Translations under genes and position numbers: made by a program
In this document: in pieces, positions 23,752-31,834 of the stretch
Layout: each line of letters begins with the position of its first letter
Position numbering within the stretch: the stretch's first letter is position 1
NCBI GenBank assembly: GCA_024689525.1
Contig: JAILDI010000217.1
Location: forward strand, 1-37,609
Reading direction: 5' to 3'
Source: Bacteroidales bacterium
Lineage (GTDB): Bacteria > Bacteroidota > Bacteroidia > Bacteroidales > UBA932
DNA length: 37,609 nucleotides
Notes under the pieces: model-generated
What the model was told of the DNA's origin: nothing
The model's input: only the letters and a program-made list of their open reading frames with translations
Databases searched by the model: none

Positions 23752-25131
23752 CTATTCTGCAAAGGCGTAGCTGAATCCCTTCTGCTTGTCCCAGTTGCCG
23801 CGGGTGAAGTCCGGAATCTCAACGGGACGGTTGCCGTTCTCAAGCGAGAGCTTGGACAGAGGGGCGACGCAGCACCATTCCGCCAGGTCGTAAACGTCCA
23901 TATCCAGAGGAAGGCCGTTGCGCAGGCAGTAGATGAGGCGGTAGTCCATGATATAATCCATTCCTCCGTGGCCGCCAACTTCCTTGGCCAGGGATTCGAG
24001 CTCCGGAGTAAGGATGGGAATGGGATACTTGGCCTGAAGTTCCTCGAGTTCGGCGCCGGTATAAATCTTCTCCTCGATGATCTCCTTGGCGTCGATCTCG
24101 CCTTCGGGTACCTCGCCCAGGCAGTAGAGCTCCCAAGGGTACTTGGATGCGAATCCCATAGTGCCCACGAGCTGATACATACGGCTGTAGGGGCGGGGAG
24201 TGACCACATCGTGTTCGATGAGGATGGTCTTGCCCTTCTCGGTGGAGATGAGGGTGCAGGTCTGGTCGCCGTTCGCATAGTCCGGATACGGCTCGCCGGT
24301 GTGCTTCTCAAACAGTTTGCTGCCGTTGAAGGCCTTGGTGTCCATGGACACAAGGGTCTTCATCCTGTCGCCGCGATGGATATCGAGAGCCTGGCATACA
24401 GGGCCGATTCCGTGGGTGGGATATACGTCTCCGCGATGGTCCTTGTTGTATTCCATCCTCCAGTTGGCCCAGTAGCTGTCCCAGAAAGGATCCAGGTTGT
24501 GCTGATATGAGCCTTCACCGTGGATAACCTCGCCGAAGACACCGGCCTTGGCCATGGCCAGGGTGGCCATCTCGTAGAAGTCATATACGCAGTTCTCCAG
24601 CATTACGCAGTGCAGACGCTTTGTCTCCGCCATGTTGATGAGGGCCCAGATCTCGTCCATGTCCAGAGCAGCGGGAACCTCGATGGCGACGTGCTTGCCG
24701 CACTCCATAGCATAGAGGGCGATGGGGGCGTGATGCACCCAGTCCGTGGCGATGTATACAAGGTCGACATTTTCGCTCTCGCACAGTCCCCTCCAGGATT
24801 CTTCCTCTCCCGAGTAACCTTCCGCCTCCGGCAGGTTGTAGTATCTGAGTGTTCCCTGGGAGTTCTCCACCCTGTCCGGGACAACGTCGCAAAGAGCCGT
24901 AATCTTGACCCCGGGCACGAAAGTGAGGCGGGATACGGCCCAGGAACCCCTCATGCCAAGGCCAACGACGCCGATTCTCACAGTGTCGATAGGATCCGTA
25001 GCCAGGCCGATAACGCATTCCGCTCCGGCAGGACGGGGAGGAACCTTTGTTTTGATGGGCTCGTTAGGGTTACTGCAGGCGCAAAGCAGAGCGGCTGCTG
25101 CAGCAGCAAGAATTAAGTGTCTGAGATTCAT
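23752..25131 (-). CDS. Glycoside hydrolase family 109 (NAD-dependent alpha-N-acetylgalactosaminidase type) lipoprotein
   Basis: A 459-residue lipoprotein (MNLRHLILAAAAAALLCAC) with a Gfo/Idh/MocA Rossmann fold: NAD motif GVVGLGMRG (residues 54-62), ALCDVVPDR, and VAIEVPAALDMDE. The marks that separate GH109 from plain sugar dehydrogenases are present: YPTHGIGPVCQALDIHRGDR near residue 237 and HGGMDYIMDYRLIYCLRNGL, then PLDMDVYDLAEW, near 385-415. These enzymes split alpha-GalNAc by a transient oxidation with tightly bound NAD and were first known for converting blood-group A. The first gene of an operon with GH95, it has its own TATATTTG promoter box. Other Gfo/Idh lipoproteins with unknown substrates exist, so the exact sugar is not proven. 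Confidence 0.87.
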   Translation of the reverse strand: MNLRHLILAAAAAALLCACSNPNEPIKTKVPPRPAGAECVIGLATDPIDTVRIGVVGLGMRGSWAVSRLTFVPGVKITALCDVVPDRVENSQGTLRYYNLPEAEGYSGEEESWRGLCESENVDLVYIATDWVHHAPIALYAMECGKHVAIEVPAALDMDEIWALINMAETKRLHCVMLENCVYDFYEMATLAMAKAGVFGEVIHGEGSYQHNLDPFWDSYWANWRMEYNKDHRGDVYPTHGIGPVCQALDIHRGDRMKTLVSMDTKAFNGSKLFEKHTGEPYPDYANGDQTCTLISTEKGKTILIEHDVVTPRPYSRMYQLVGTMGFASKYPWELYCLGEVPEGEIDAKEIIEEKIYTGAELEELQAKYPIPILTPELESLAKEVGGHGGMDYIMDYRLIYCLRNGLPLDMDVYDLAEWCCVAPLSKLSLENGNRPVEIPDFTRGNWDKQKGFSYAFAE

Positions 25132-25156
25132 GATTATGGTTTAGTTTGTGTTTTTG

Positions 25157-25164
25157 CAAATATA
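25157..25164 (-). promoter_or_regulatory. -7 box of the GH109-GH95 operon
   Basis: Minus strand TATATTTGCA, 25 bp before the ATG at 25131, placed directly after the T-run of the tRNA terminator. No -33 TTTG at the right spacing is seen. Confidence 0.6.
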
Positions 25165-25166
25165 GC

Positions 25167-25204
25167 AAAAAAAATTCAGGCAACCGAACCGGCCGCCTGA
25201 ATTT
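25167..25204 (-). terminator. Rho-independent terminator of the tRNA-Lys pair
   Basis: AAATTCAGGC (25172-25181) pairs perfectly with GCCTGAATTT (25195-25204) around a GC-rich loop. On the minus strand the stem runs into eight T. It begins 2 bp after the second tRNA. Confidence 0.92.
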
Positions 25205-25205
25205 G

Positions 25206-25278
<73 letters not shown>

Positions 25279-25311
25279 TGGTAACTCCTGGAAGACTCGC
25301 TTCCCTTGTTG

Positions 25312-25384
25312 TGACCCGTTCGGGGCTCGAACCCGAGACCCCAACATTAAAAGTGTTGTGCTCTACCAACTGAGCTAACGAGTC
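25312..25384 (-). tRNA. tRNA-Lys (anticodon TTT)
   Basis: Minus-strand cloverleaf of 73 bases: acceptor GACTCGT/ACGGGTC with one G-U pair, D arm GCTC/GAGC, anticodon stem CAACA/TGTTG with loop CTTTTAA (anticodon TTT, codon AAA), T-loop TTCGAGC. CCA is not encoded. First gene of a two-tRNA transcript covering both Lys codons. Confidence 0.96.
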
Positions 25385-25412
25385 TTCCGTTTCCGCTACT
25401 CGAACGGGACTG

Positions 25413-25420
25413 CAAAGGTA
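25413..25420 (-). promoter_or_regulatory. -7 box of the tRNA-Lys pair
   Basis: Minus strand TACCTTTGCA fits TAnnTTTG, 28 bp before the first tRNA, with TTTTG 18 bases upstream as the likely -33 element. Confidence 0.6.
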
Positions 25421-25464
25421 GGAATTTTTTCCTAATCGCAAAACATTTTTTTAAGTTTTTTTAC

Positions 25465-28356
25465 TTAATAACCGAAAATGTCTTCCAGTGAAGCCCTTTC
25501 AACCGGTCCCAGGGTGCGGAGGAACGCCATATTGAGGTCGTTCGGGTCGCCCAGGATGGCGTAGGTGTAGGTGCGTCCCTTGATCCAGCGTTCGTGGGTT
25601 TCCACGATGTCGTCCAGGGTGAGGCTTTCCAGTTTGCCGTAGATAATCTCGTCCTCCGTCCTGTCCAGATCCAGATCCTTCGCCCAAAGATAACTGGTGA
25701 GGACATCCTGGCCGATGACGCGCTGGGTGCGCAGTTTCAGCAGAAGGCCGGCCTTGGCGATCTCGAAGCTCTCGGGCGACTGGGGCATATCTTCGATGAT
25801 GGAGTCGAATGCTTCCACCGCCGCGCGCAGTTTGTCGTTCTGGGATGCGATGACAGCACGCCAGGCGTAGGTGTCGCCGATGAATTCGGGGGTCATCAGA
25901 TATGCGCCGGCGCTGTATGCCAGAGCCCTGGATTCACGCATTTCCTGGAACACGATGGTGTTCATTCCGCCGCCGTAGTACTCGTTGAAGAGTGTGATGG
26001 CAGCCAATTGGTCGAAGTCGTTGGCCTCGCCCCTGCAGGAATACTGCATATAGTTGAACTGGCGGGAGTCATAAGGAGCGAGCACTACCCTGGAAGCAGG
26101 TGTGAGCTGCAGCTTGCGGTGTGTCCTCACAAGCGGGGTGAGTTCTCCGTCGATCCTGTGATGCTCGGCGAGGAGTTCTTCGGCCTCACGCACTGGCGCG
26201 GGACCGTAATAAAGAATCTTATGTGTGCTTCCCCACAGCTGACGGAGTGAAGAAAGTACATCTTCCGGGGTGATGGAGGCAAGTGCCTCGTTGGACAGGG
26301 TTCCGGCCTTCACGGCATCCTTGCCGTACATTACGTAGCTGCGGAGCGCCCTGTTGCAGGCACCCTGGTTCTTCTTGGCATCGGCACGTGAACGGATAAG
26401 GTCGCTCTTGAGTTCCTCGAAGATTTCTTCATCGGCCACTGCCCCTTCGATGAGGGAGGTCACCAGGTCCAGGCCTTCCCCGATGGTGGAGGAAAGACCG
26501 TTCAGGTAAATGCTCGTGACGGTGGTTCCCACGTTCACGCCCCAGTCGCAGGCCAGGGAGAACAAGCTGGAGGAGATTTCCTCCGCCGTCATATCGGCCG
26601 TGCCCAGATAGTTGATGTAGTCCGATACCAGATCCAGGACGGGATCGTTGTCGGAGCCTTTGTCGAAACGGAAGGTGATATTGGTGATTTCGTTCTTCTC
26701 GTTCTTCTTGTAAAGCATCTCCAGGCCGTTCCACTGCTTCACCTCAAGATCCTTGGAGAAGTCCAGGAACACGGGTTCGATGGCCTCCGGCTCGATGGCG
26801 GCGATCTCCTGCAGGAAATCGCTCTGGAATTCGCGGTTGGTTACGATAGGGGTGATCTCAGGAGCGTCGATCTTCTTGATGGAGGTATCTTCGCCTATCC
26901 TCTTGTAAACCACGGCATAGCTCTCCGGTCCCAGGTACTTGTTAGCCCAGTCCACGATATCGGCCTTGGTAATGGCCTCGATGCGCCTGGGGCGGGACAC
27001 TACCTCATCCCAGCTTGTGCCGTTTATGAAACTCTGTACGAACATATTGGCCCTTGAGGAATTATCCTCCAGGCGGCGCATTTCGGTAAAGCGGTAATTG
27101 TTTATGGCGGCCGTTACCAGTTCCTCCGGGAAATCACCGTTGCGGAGCTTGGCGATCTCACCCAGCAGGAGGTCACGCACTTCCTCAAGTGTCTGACCCT
27201 CCTTGGGCATTCCCTCAAGGACGGCCATGCCATAATCGGTCCTGTTGTAAATGTATGAATAGGCTCCCAGCACCTTCTGACCCATAATCAGGTCGATGTC
27301 GATGAGTCCCGCCTGAGAATTGTTGAGGATCATGTCCACAATACTCGATGCCTCGCTCTCGCGCTGGGAAGCGCCTGGAGTGCGCCAGGCGATGCCTACG
27401 AACTCTGCATCGTAACCCACGACGGTCTGCTCCCTGGGGGCTGTGATTGGCTCTTCAGGCTCGAAGGTAAACTCGGGAAGTTCGTAGTTGGGCTGCCAGT
27501 CGCCGAAGTATGTACGGATTATGTCGATGACCTCGTCCGGGTCGAAATCGCCGGACATACAGATAGCAACGTTGTTGGGCACATAGTACGTGTCCTTATG
27601 GCTGCGGATGGTGCGCAGGGAAGGATTCTTCAGGTGATCCTGCGTGCCGATAACCGTCTGCGTGCCGTAGGGATGATTCACGAACAGCATTGAATCCAGG
27701 GCGTCGAAGGCCTTTTCGTCGTCATCAGCCAGCCCCATGTTCTTCTCCTCATACACTGCCTCCAGCTCAGTGTGGAAACCGCGGAACACGCAGTTCTTGA
27801 AGCGGTCGGCCTCGATGCGCGCCCAGGCGTCGATCTGGTTGGAAGGGATTTCCTCCACATAGCAGGTGACATCGTTGGAGGTGTATGCGTTTGAGCCTTC
27901 CGAGCCGATAATTGACATAAGCTTGTCATACTCGTTGGGAATCGCAAGCTTGGATGCCTCGTAGCTGATTGAGTCAATCTTATGATAGAAGGCGCGGCGC
28001 TCCGGCTCGTCCTTTATTGTGCGGTACACTTCGAAAAGGGAGTCGATTTCCTCCAGCATGGGCTTCTCCGCCTCATAATCCCTTGTTCCGAACTGCTGCG
28101 TACCCTTGAACATCATATGCTCAAGATAGTGGGCAAGGCCCGTGTTGTCGGCAGGGTCGTTCTTGCCGCCCACACGCACTGCAATGTAGGTCTGGATGCG
28201 GGGAGCGTCCTTGTTTACGGTGAGGTACACCTTGAGTCCGTTGTCCAGAGTGTAAATACGGGCGTCGAGCGGATCATTCGGGATGCTCTGGTAGTTGCGT
28301 CCGCAGGAGGCCAGTGCCAGCACGGCTGCAAGGGCGATGATGAGATACTTTTTCAT
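25465..28356 (-). CDS. M16-family zinc metalloprotease lipoprotein
   Basis: A 963-residue lipoprotein (MKKYLIIALAAVLALASC, Cys18) made of two M16 halves. The inverted zinc motif HxxEH is HYLEH at residues 76-80, and the distal zinc Glu is in TELEAVYEEKNMG. The N-terminal half continues with the substrate-binding Arg/Tyr region; the C-terminal half (from about 540) is the inactive M16-like partner and has RAAVEAFDSIIEDMPQSPES near its end. Such proteases work in the periplasm as clamshell-like peptide scavengers or in processing peptides. Large M16 lipoproteins are common in Bacteroidetes. A weak hairpin (TTAAGT/ACTTAA) overlaps its stop. It is divergent from the phytase-like lipoprotein gene, with 53 bp between the starts. 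Confidence 0.93.
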   Translation of the reverse strand: MKKYLIIALAAVLALASCGRNYQSIPNDPLDARIYTLDNGLKVYLTVNKDAPRIQTYIAVRVGGKNDPADNTGLAHYLEHMMFKGTQQFGTRDYEAEKPMLEEIDSLFEVYRTIKDEPERRAFYHKIDSISYEASKLAIPNEYDKLMSIIGSEGSNAYTSNDVTCYVEEIPSNQIDAWARIEADRFKNCVFRGFHTELEAVYEEKNMGLADDDEKAFDALDSMLFVNHPYGTQTVIGTQDHLKNPSLRTIRSHKDTYYVPNNVAICMSGDFDPDEVIDIIRTYFGDWQPNYELPEFTFEPEEPITAPREQTVVGYDAEFVGIAWRTPGASQRESEASSIVDMILNNSQAGLIDIDLIMGQKVLGAYSYIYNRTDYGMAVLEGMPKEGQTLEEVRDLLLGEIAKLRNGDFPEELVTAAINNYRFTEMRRLEDNSSRANMFVQSFINGTSWDEVVSRPRRIEAITKADIVDWANKYLGPESYAVVYKRIGEDTSIKKIDAPEITPIVTNREFQSDFLQEIAAIEPEAIEPVFLDFSKDLEVKQWNGLEMLYKKNEKNEITNITFRFDKGSDNDPVLDLVSDYINYLGTADMTAEEISSSLFSLACDWGVNVGTTVTSIYLNGLSSTIGEGLDLVTSLIEGAVADEEIFEELKSDLIRSRADAKKNQGACNRALRSYVMYGKDAVKAGTLSNEALASITPEDVLSSLRQLWGSTHKILYYGPAPVREAEELLAEHHRIDGELTPLVRTHRKLQLTPASRVVLAPYDSRQFNYMQYSCRGEANDFDQLAAITLFNEYYGGGMNTIVFQEMRESRALAYSAGAYLMTPEFIGDTYAWRAVIASQNDKLRAAVEAFDSIIEDMPQSPESFEIAKAGLLLKLRTQRVIGQDVLTSYLWAKDLDLDRTEDEIIYGKLESLTLDDIVETHERWIKGRTYTYAILGDPNDLNMAFLRTLGPVERASLEDIFGY

Positions 28357-28378
28357 ACCTTAATTATATTAGCGGCAC

Positions 28379-28386
28379 GAAGTTAC
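28379..28386 (-). promoter_or_regulatory. -7 box of the M16 protease gene
   Basis: Minus strand TAACTTCG differs from TAnnTTTG at one base, 22 bp before the ATG at 28356. Confidence 0.45.
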
Positions 28387-28397
28387 GAAAAGATTTG

Positions 28398-28405
28398 TAT
28401 TTTTG
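28398..28405 (+). promoter_or_regulatory. -7 box of the phytase-like lipoprotein gene
   Basis: TATTTTTGCA fits the local consensus but ends only 4 bp before the ATG at 28410, so transcription would start at or near the start codon (leaderless or almost so). Confidence 0.45.
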
Positions 28406-28409
28406 CAGT

Positions 28410-30005
28410 ATGCGTACAAGAATTCTTCTATTAGCCGCGGCGGCGGTGGTCGTGGCGGGGTGCGAGACTGCGGGGAGGGCGCAGACGGAGAAGACGCCCA
28501 CTGTGAAAATGCAGATTGCCGGGGTGCCTTTCCAGGTTGCCGGGGATGCGGGGGCCGATGCCAAGCCTCTGGAAGAGGTGTGGCAGGAGGGCGATTCGGT
28601 GGCTGTTTGGGCCGATACCGTCGCGCTGAGCTACTACCATCTGATTGCCGGCGCGGGCAAGGAGCTGGGCGTATTCGAAGGCCCCGCCCTAAAGGATAGC
28701 GTCACTTACTATGCGTCGATGCCGGGCCGGATGCCCGGTGATACGCTCCGTGGCACGCTGGAGGGCGATGCGTTCGTGCTGGAGCATAGCAGCTCTTTCC
28801 TTCGTATCAACTTCAGCATTCCGCGCGGCAAGAGGAGCACAGCCATCGGCCTTATGCCGATGAGCGTGCAGCCCATAGCGTTTGCCCAGAGCCTGGATAG
28901 CCTTAGCGGCAATGCGGAGATCCTTGTACCGTTCGCCCCGTCGGACTGGAGTGCCGATGCCTTCGCCGCAATCCTGGTCTGTGCCGATAACACGATGGCC
29001 ACATCGCGCCTTCCCGGAATGGAGTTCCGCCCCGGTAATGGCGTGGAATACCGATTTGAGCCTGTTATCGGCGTTTATGGGGAGGAAGCATCGACAATCG
29101 GCATAAGGGATAAAGGGCAGGCCAGACTGCTCGTGAATTCCGGCCAGTACTCCGGAATCACATATGTGGGCGGCACGCGCTATGCTGTGGTGCACGACAA
29201 GAGCAACGGCGGCGGAATCCATCTGTTCGACATAACGCTGGACGCTAACGGCGGGCTTATTTCCGCTTCAGGCGTCGAGGCCGCTGGGAACGCGTCCCAG
29301 GGCGCAGGAAAGGACAATGAAGGCATCGTGTATCTGCCGGTGGGCGGCACGCTGCTCGTGAGTGCGGAGGGCGACCAGTCCATCCGTGAATACGACCTGG
29401 AGGGCAATCCCACGGGCCGCAGCGTAGCGGTCCCTGACGATTTGAAAGCCATCCAGAGCAACGCCGGCTTCGAAGCCCTTGGCTACAACGCCGCTACCGG
29501 ACTCATCTGGACCGTGACGGAAAAGCCCCTCAAGGACGACGATTCCGTGCTGCGCCTCCAGAGCTTCTCGGACCGGACATTTGAGCCCGCAGGCCGATAC
29601 CTGTACATTTCCCACAGGCCCATCGTGAGCGGTGAACTCGCAGCCACGGCGCAGGCCTATGTATTCGGCATTCCTGCCGTCACCGCCCTTGACGACGGCC
29701 GCCTGATAGTACTGGAACGTGAAGTCTACGTGCCAGGCGGCAGCTACATCCAGAAAGCCATGGGCTCATTCACCCGCATCAACCTCTTTGAAGTGGACCC
29801 CGTTCACGACACCGCTGGCATCCTGCAGAAACGATTCCTGGCTTCATTCTCCACAGGTGCGTTGAACCTCGCCAACTACGAAGGCATGTGTCTGGGCCCT
29901 GTATTGTCCGACGGCTCGCAGTCCCTCCTCCTCATCGCCGACTCCCAGGGTGGCCAGGGCGGCCTCACCGGCGAGTACATTCGCGTCCTTTCTCTCAAAC
30001 CCTAG
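28410..30005 (+). CDS. Lipoprotein with fimbrillin-like N-terminus and phytase-like (esterase-like) C-terminal domain
   Basis: A 531-residue lipoprotein; the ATG at 28410 gives MRTRILLLAAAAVVVAGC with lipobox VAGC. Residues about 25-220 are beta-rich with a pattern like fimbrillin-type domains (VWQEGDSVAVWADTVALSYY, then SFLRINFSIPRG). Residues about 245-531 form a beta-propeller of the kind annotated as esterase-like activity of phytase: LLVNSGQYSGITYVGGTRYA, ENAIL-like DNEGIVYLPVGGTLLVSAEG, FEALGYNAATGLIWTVTEKP, RLIVLEREVYVPGG and LANYEGMCLG. The acidic residues that bind metal in this fold (Asp, Glu) appear present. The role may be phosphomonoesterase or sugar-phosphate binding at the cell surface; the family's activity is poorly known. 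The start lies almost on the promoter. Confidence 0.75.
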   Translation: MRTRILLLAAAAVVVAGCETAGRAQTEKTPTVKMQIAGVPFQVAGDAGADAKPLEEVWQEGDSVAVWADTVALSYYHLIAGAGKELGVFEGPALKDSVTYYASMPGRMPGDTLRGTLEGDAFVLEHSSSFLRINFSIPRGKRSTAIGLMPMSVQPIAFAQSLDSLSGNAEILVPFAPSDWSADAFAAILVCADNTMATSRLPGMEFRPGNGVEYRFEPVIGVYGEEASTIGIRDKGQARLLVNSGQYSGITYVGGTRYAVVHDKSNGGGIHLFDITLDANGGLISASGVEAAGNASQGAGKDNEGIVYLPVGGTLLVSAEGDQSIREYDLEGNPTGRSVAVPDDLKAIQSNAGFEALGYNAATGLIWTVTEKPLKDDDSVLRLQSFSDRTFEPAGRYLYISHRPIVSGELAATAQAYVFGIPAVTALDDGRLIVLEREVYVPGGSYIQKAMGSFTRINLFEVDPVHDTAGILQKRFLASFSTGALNLANYEGMCLGPVLSDGSQSLLLIADSQGGQGGLTGEYIRVLSLKP

Positions 30006-30021
30006 CCATCGGCGCGAGACC

Positions 30022-30051
30022 CATCCATGAAAATGGCCAAAAACATGGATG
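30022..30051. repeat. Hairpin between convergent genes
   Basis: CATCCATG (30022-30029) and CATGGATG (30044-30051) form an 8-bp perfect inverted repeat with a 14-base loop between the phytase-like and CotH genes. It has no T-run on either strand; it is a weak convergent terminator at best. Confidence 0.45.
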
Positions 30052-30064
30052 AACCGGGGAAAAA

Positions 30065-31834
30065 CTACTTGCGCACCAGTTCGTCGAATTTGGTGAGGCG
30101 GCCGGTGATGTAGTTCTTCACGTTGTTCACTTCGCCTTCGTAGGAACCGTAGGTCTTGGGGTTCTGGTGGACGTACTGGTTGAGGATGGGCCAGCGCTTG
30201 AAGTTTAGTTCCTGGGATTCGTTCAGGAGGTCGTAGGTCTGGTCCACGTAGAAGTTGAGGTTGGACAGGCCCGGCTTCACTGAATTCCATATTTCCACGA
30301 GGCGGGCGTGGGCGTCGGAATCGTTTTTCACGATGCGCGTCACCCAGGTGCGGACGTCGTCGTCGGCTACCGAGCCTTTGGTGGCGTATATCCAGCCGTT
30401 GATGTTGTTGATGGGATAGGTGCGGTTGTCGTTTTCGAAGGCAAGGTCGTAGTCCCACACCGGGCCGGTGTAGAACTTGCCCTGCGCTCCGTCCTTGTAC
30501 ATATTCACGCTCCAGTACGTGTCCGTGTTGCCGCAGAATTCGCCAACGATGAAGAATTTCAGGAAACTGTCCAGATCCAGATACTTGCGGTAGCCGCTAC
30601 TCTTGTCCTTATAGTTTGACGAGAACACGGCTGCTTCCGTATTGGCGAAGAATGACTTGATGAAATTGAGCTGCTCCTGGGTAATCTTATCATCGTCAGG
30701 GTACTTCACTGTCACGGGAATGTTCCTTCCGGTCTCGAACCAGACGGCTTCGCCGGAAGCGTATGCGTCTATTTCTATAAGGTACCCTTCCTTTGCCGGA
30801 ACACGTCCAACGCCTGCTTCCACCTGGTCGCATAGCTGATAACAGCCCTGGTACTCACCGTTCAGCACAAGGTCCACGGGGGTGCAGAACGGAGTGTACG
30901 CCATCCCCACGCGGCGGCTCACCTCGAACGCCAGGATGTTGCGCATAAGGGTTTTGTCGCCGTAGTTGTTGATAAGCGTCCATCTCCTGTCCTCGGAAGG
31001 GGAACCCAGCACCTGCTGCTTATCCGCGAACTTTATCTTGTACGGTTTCTTTGGGAAGTTCCAGCTGGCGTTTCCGCGCCCGCGGATTTCAGTTTCCGTA
31101 GTCTCCAGGATCTTCCGGCCCCCGTCGGAAATGATATACACGTTGGACATTACGTAGACCCTTTTGCTAGTTATTTCTACGCGGTCTTTGGTGTTCACCA
31201 CCACCGTGGGCAGGTTGGTGAGCTGGCAGAACTGCGAGTCGTCGCCTTTGCCTTTCCAGCCCCAGAATTCCAGTTCGGACAGGTTGCAGCGGGCGTCGTT
31301 GGGGCCAACGTAGCGCACATAGCGGAAGGCGCGCGAACACACAACATCGACATAATTCATCTCTCCGGACTTGCCTTTTTCCTTAATCATGGCAATGGGG
31401 ATGGCGTCGCTGAAGTCGGCATTGTTGGCCCCCTCAATGATGGCCAGTTCCACGCGGCCCTCCTGGGAGATGCGCGGCGAATAGCCCACCCTGGTGATTA
31501 CGTGTTTCTTTTCCAGGTCCAGTCCCACCCATGTACGGCTGCGGTCGTAGGTGGCGAAGAAAGTGTTGAAATCCCCGTCGAACACATTGTCGCGCGTGTT
31601 GACGGTGGTGGATTGCGAGCCGGTGTTGTAGTCCACGGATTTCTCAGTGCCGATGACGGTGCCTGAGAGCTTTATCACCGTATGGTCCTCCGGTTCCTGC
31701 GGCTCGCCGGGCTCCTCCGTACCGGGTTCCGGCTCCGGCCTGGGAATCACAGTAATTTTATCCTTGGAGCAGGCAAACAGGATTGCCATCGCTCCAAGGA
31801 TAGGTAAAAGCCGTATTAAGCCCCGCCGGATCAA
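30065..31834 (-). CDS. CotH-kinase family lipoprotein with an F5/8-type C-like domain
   Basis: A 589-residue lipoprotein (ILFACSKD lipobox, Cys22), followed by a Pro/Glu-rich linker (PRPEPEPGTEEPGEPQEPED). Residues about 55-195 look like a discoidin (F5/8 type C) fold: VFDGDFNTFFATYDRSRTWV, VITRVGYSPR and FRYVRYVGPNDARCNLSELE. From about 210 the CotH domain follows: EIRGRGNASWNFPKKPYKIK, WTLINNYGDKTLMRNILAFE, then GNTDTYWSVNMYKD and GPVWDYDLAFEND, which contain the acidic and Asn residues used by CotH kinases. CotH is a protein kinase of spore coats; in non-sporing Bacteroidetes its extracytoplasmic role is unknown. Its start overlaps the stop of the kinase gene by ATGA (31831-31834), so it is the last gene of a four-gene operon. 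Confidence 0.88.
   Translation of the reverse strand: MIRRGLIRLLPILGAMAILFACSKDKITVIPRPEPEPGTEEPGEPQEPEDHTVIKLSGTVIGTEKSVDYNTGSQSTTVNTRDNVFDGDFNTFFATYDRSRTWVGLDLEKKHVITRVGYSPRISQEGRVELAIIEGANNADFSDAIPIAMIKEKGKSGEMNYVDVVCSRAFRYVRYVGPNDARCNLSELEFWGWKGKGDDSQFCQLTNLPTVVVNTKDRVEITSKRVYVMSNVYIISDGGRKILETTETEIRGRGNASWNFPKKPYKIKFADKQQVLGSPSEDRRWTLINNYGDKTLMRNILAFEVSRRVGMAYTPFCTPVDLVLNGEYQGCYQLCDQVEAGVGRVPAKEGYLIEIDAYASGEAVWFETGRNIPVTVKYPDDDKITQEQLNFIKSFFANTEAAVFSSNYKDKSSGYRKYLDLDSFLKFFIVGEFCGNTDTYWSVNMYKDGAQGKFYTGPVWDYDLAFENDNRTYPINNINGWIYATKGSVADDDVRTWVTRIVKNDSDAHARLVEIWNSVKPGLSNLNFYVDQTYDLLNESQELNFKRWPILNQYVHQNPKTYGSYEGEVNNVKNYITGRLTKFDELVRK

Noticed and set aside
23752..25131. A plain Gfo/Idh/MocA sugar dehydrogenase
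   Set aside because: The lipoprotein signal and the THGIGP and HGGMD...NGLPLDMDVYD motifs point to GH109 rather than a cytoplasmic dehydrogenase.
25440..25470. A terminator after the M16 protease gene (TTAAGT/ACTTAA)
   Set aside because: The stem has only 6 A/T-rich pairs, overlaps the stop codon, and no T-run follows on the minus strand.
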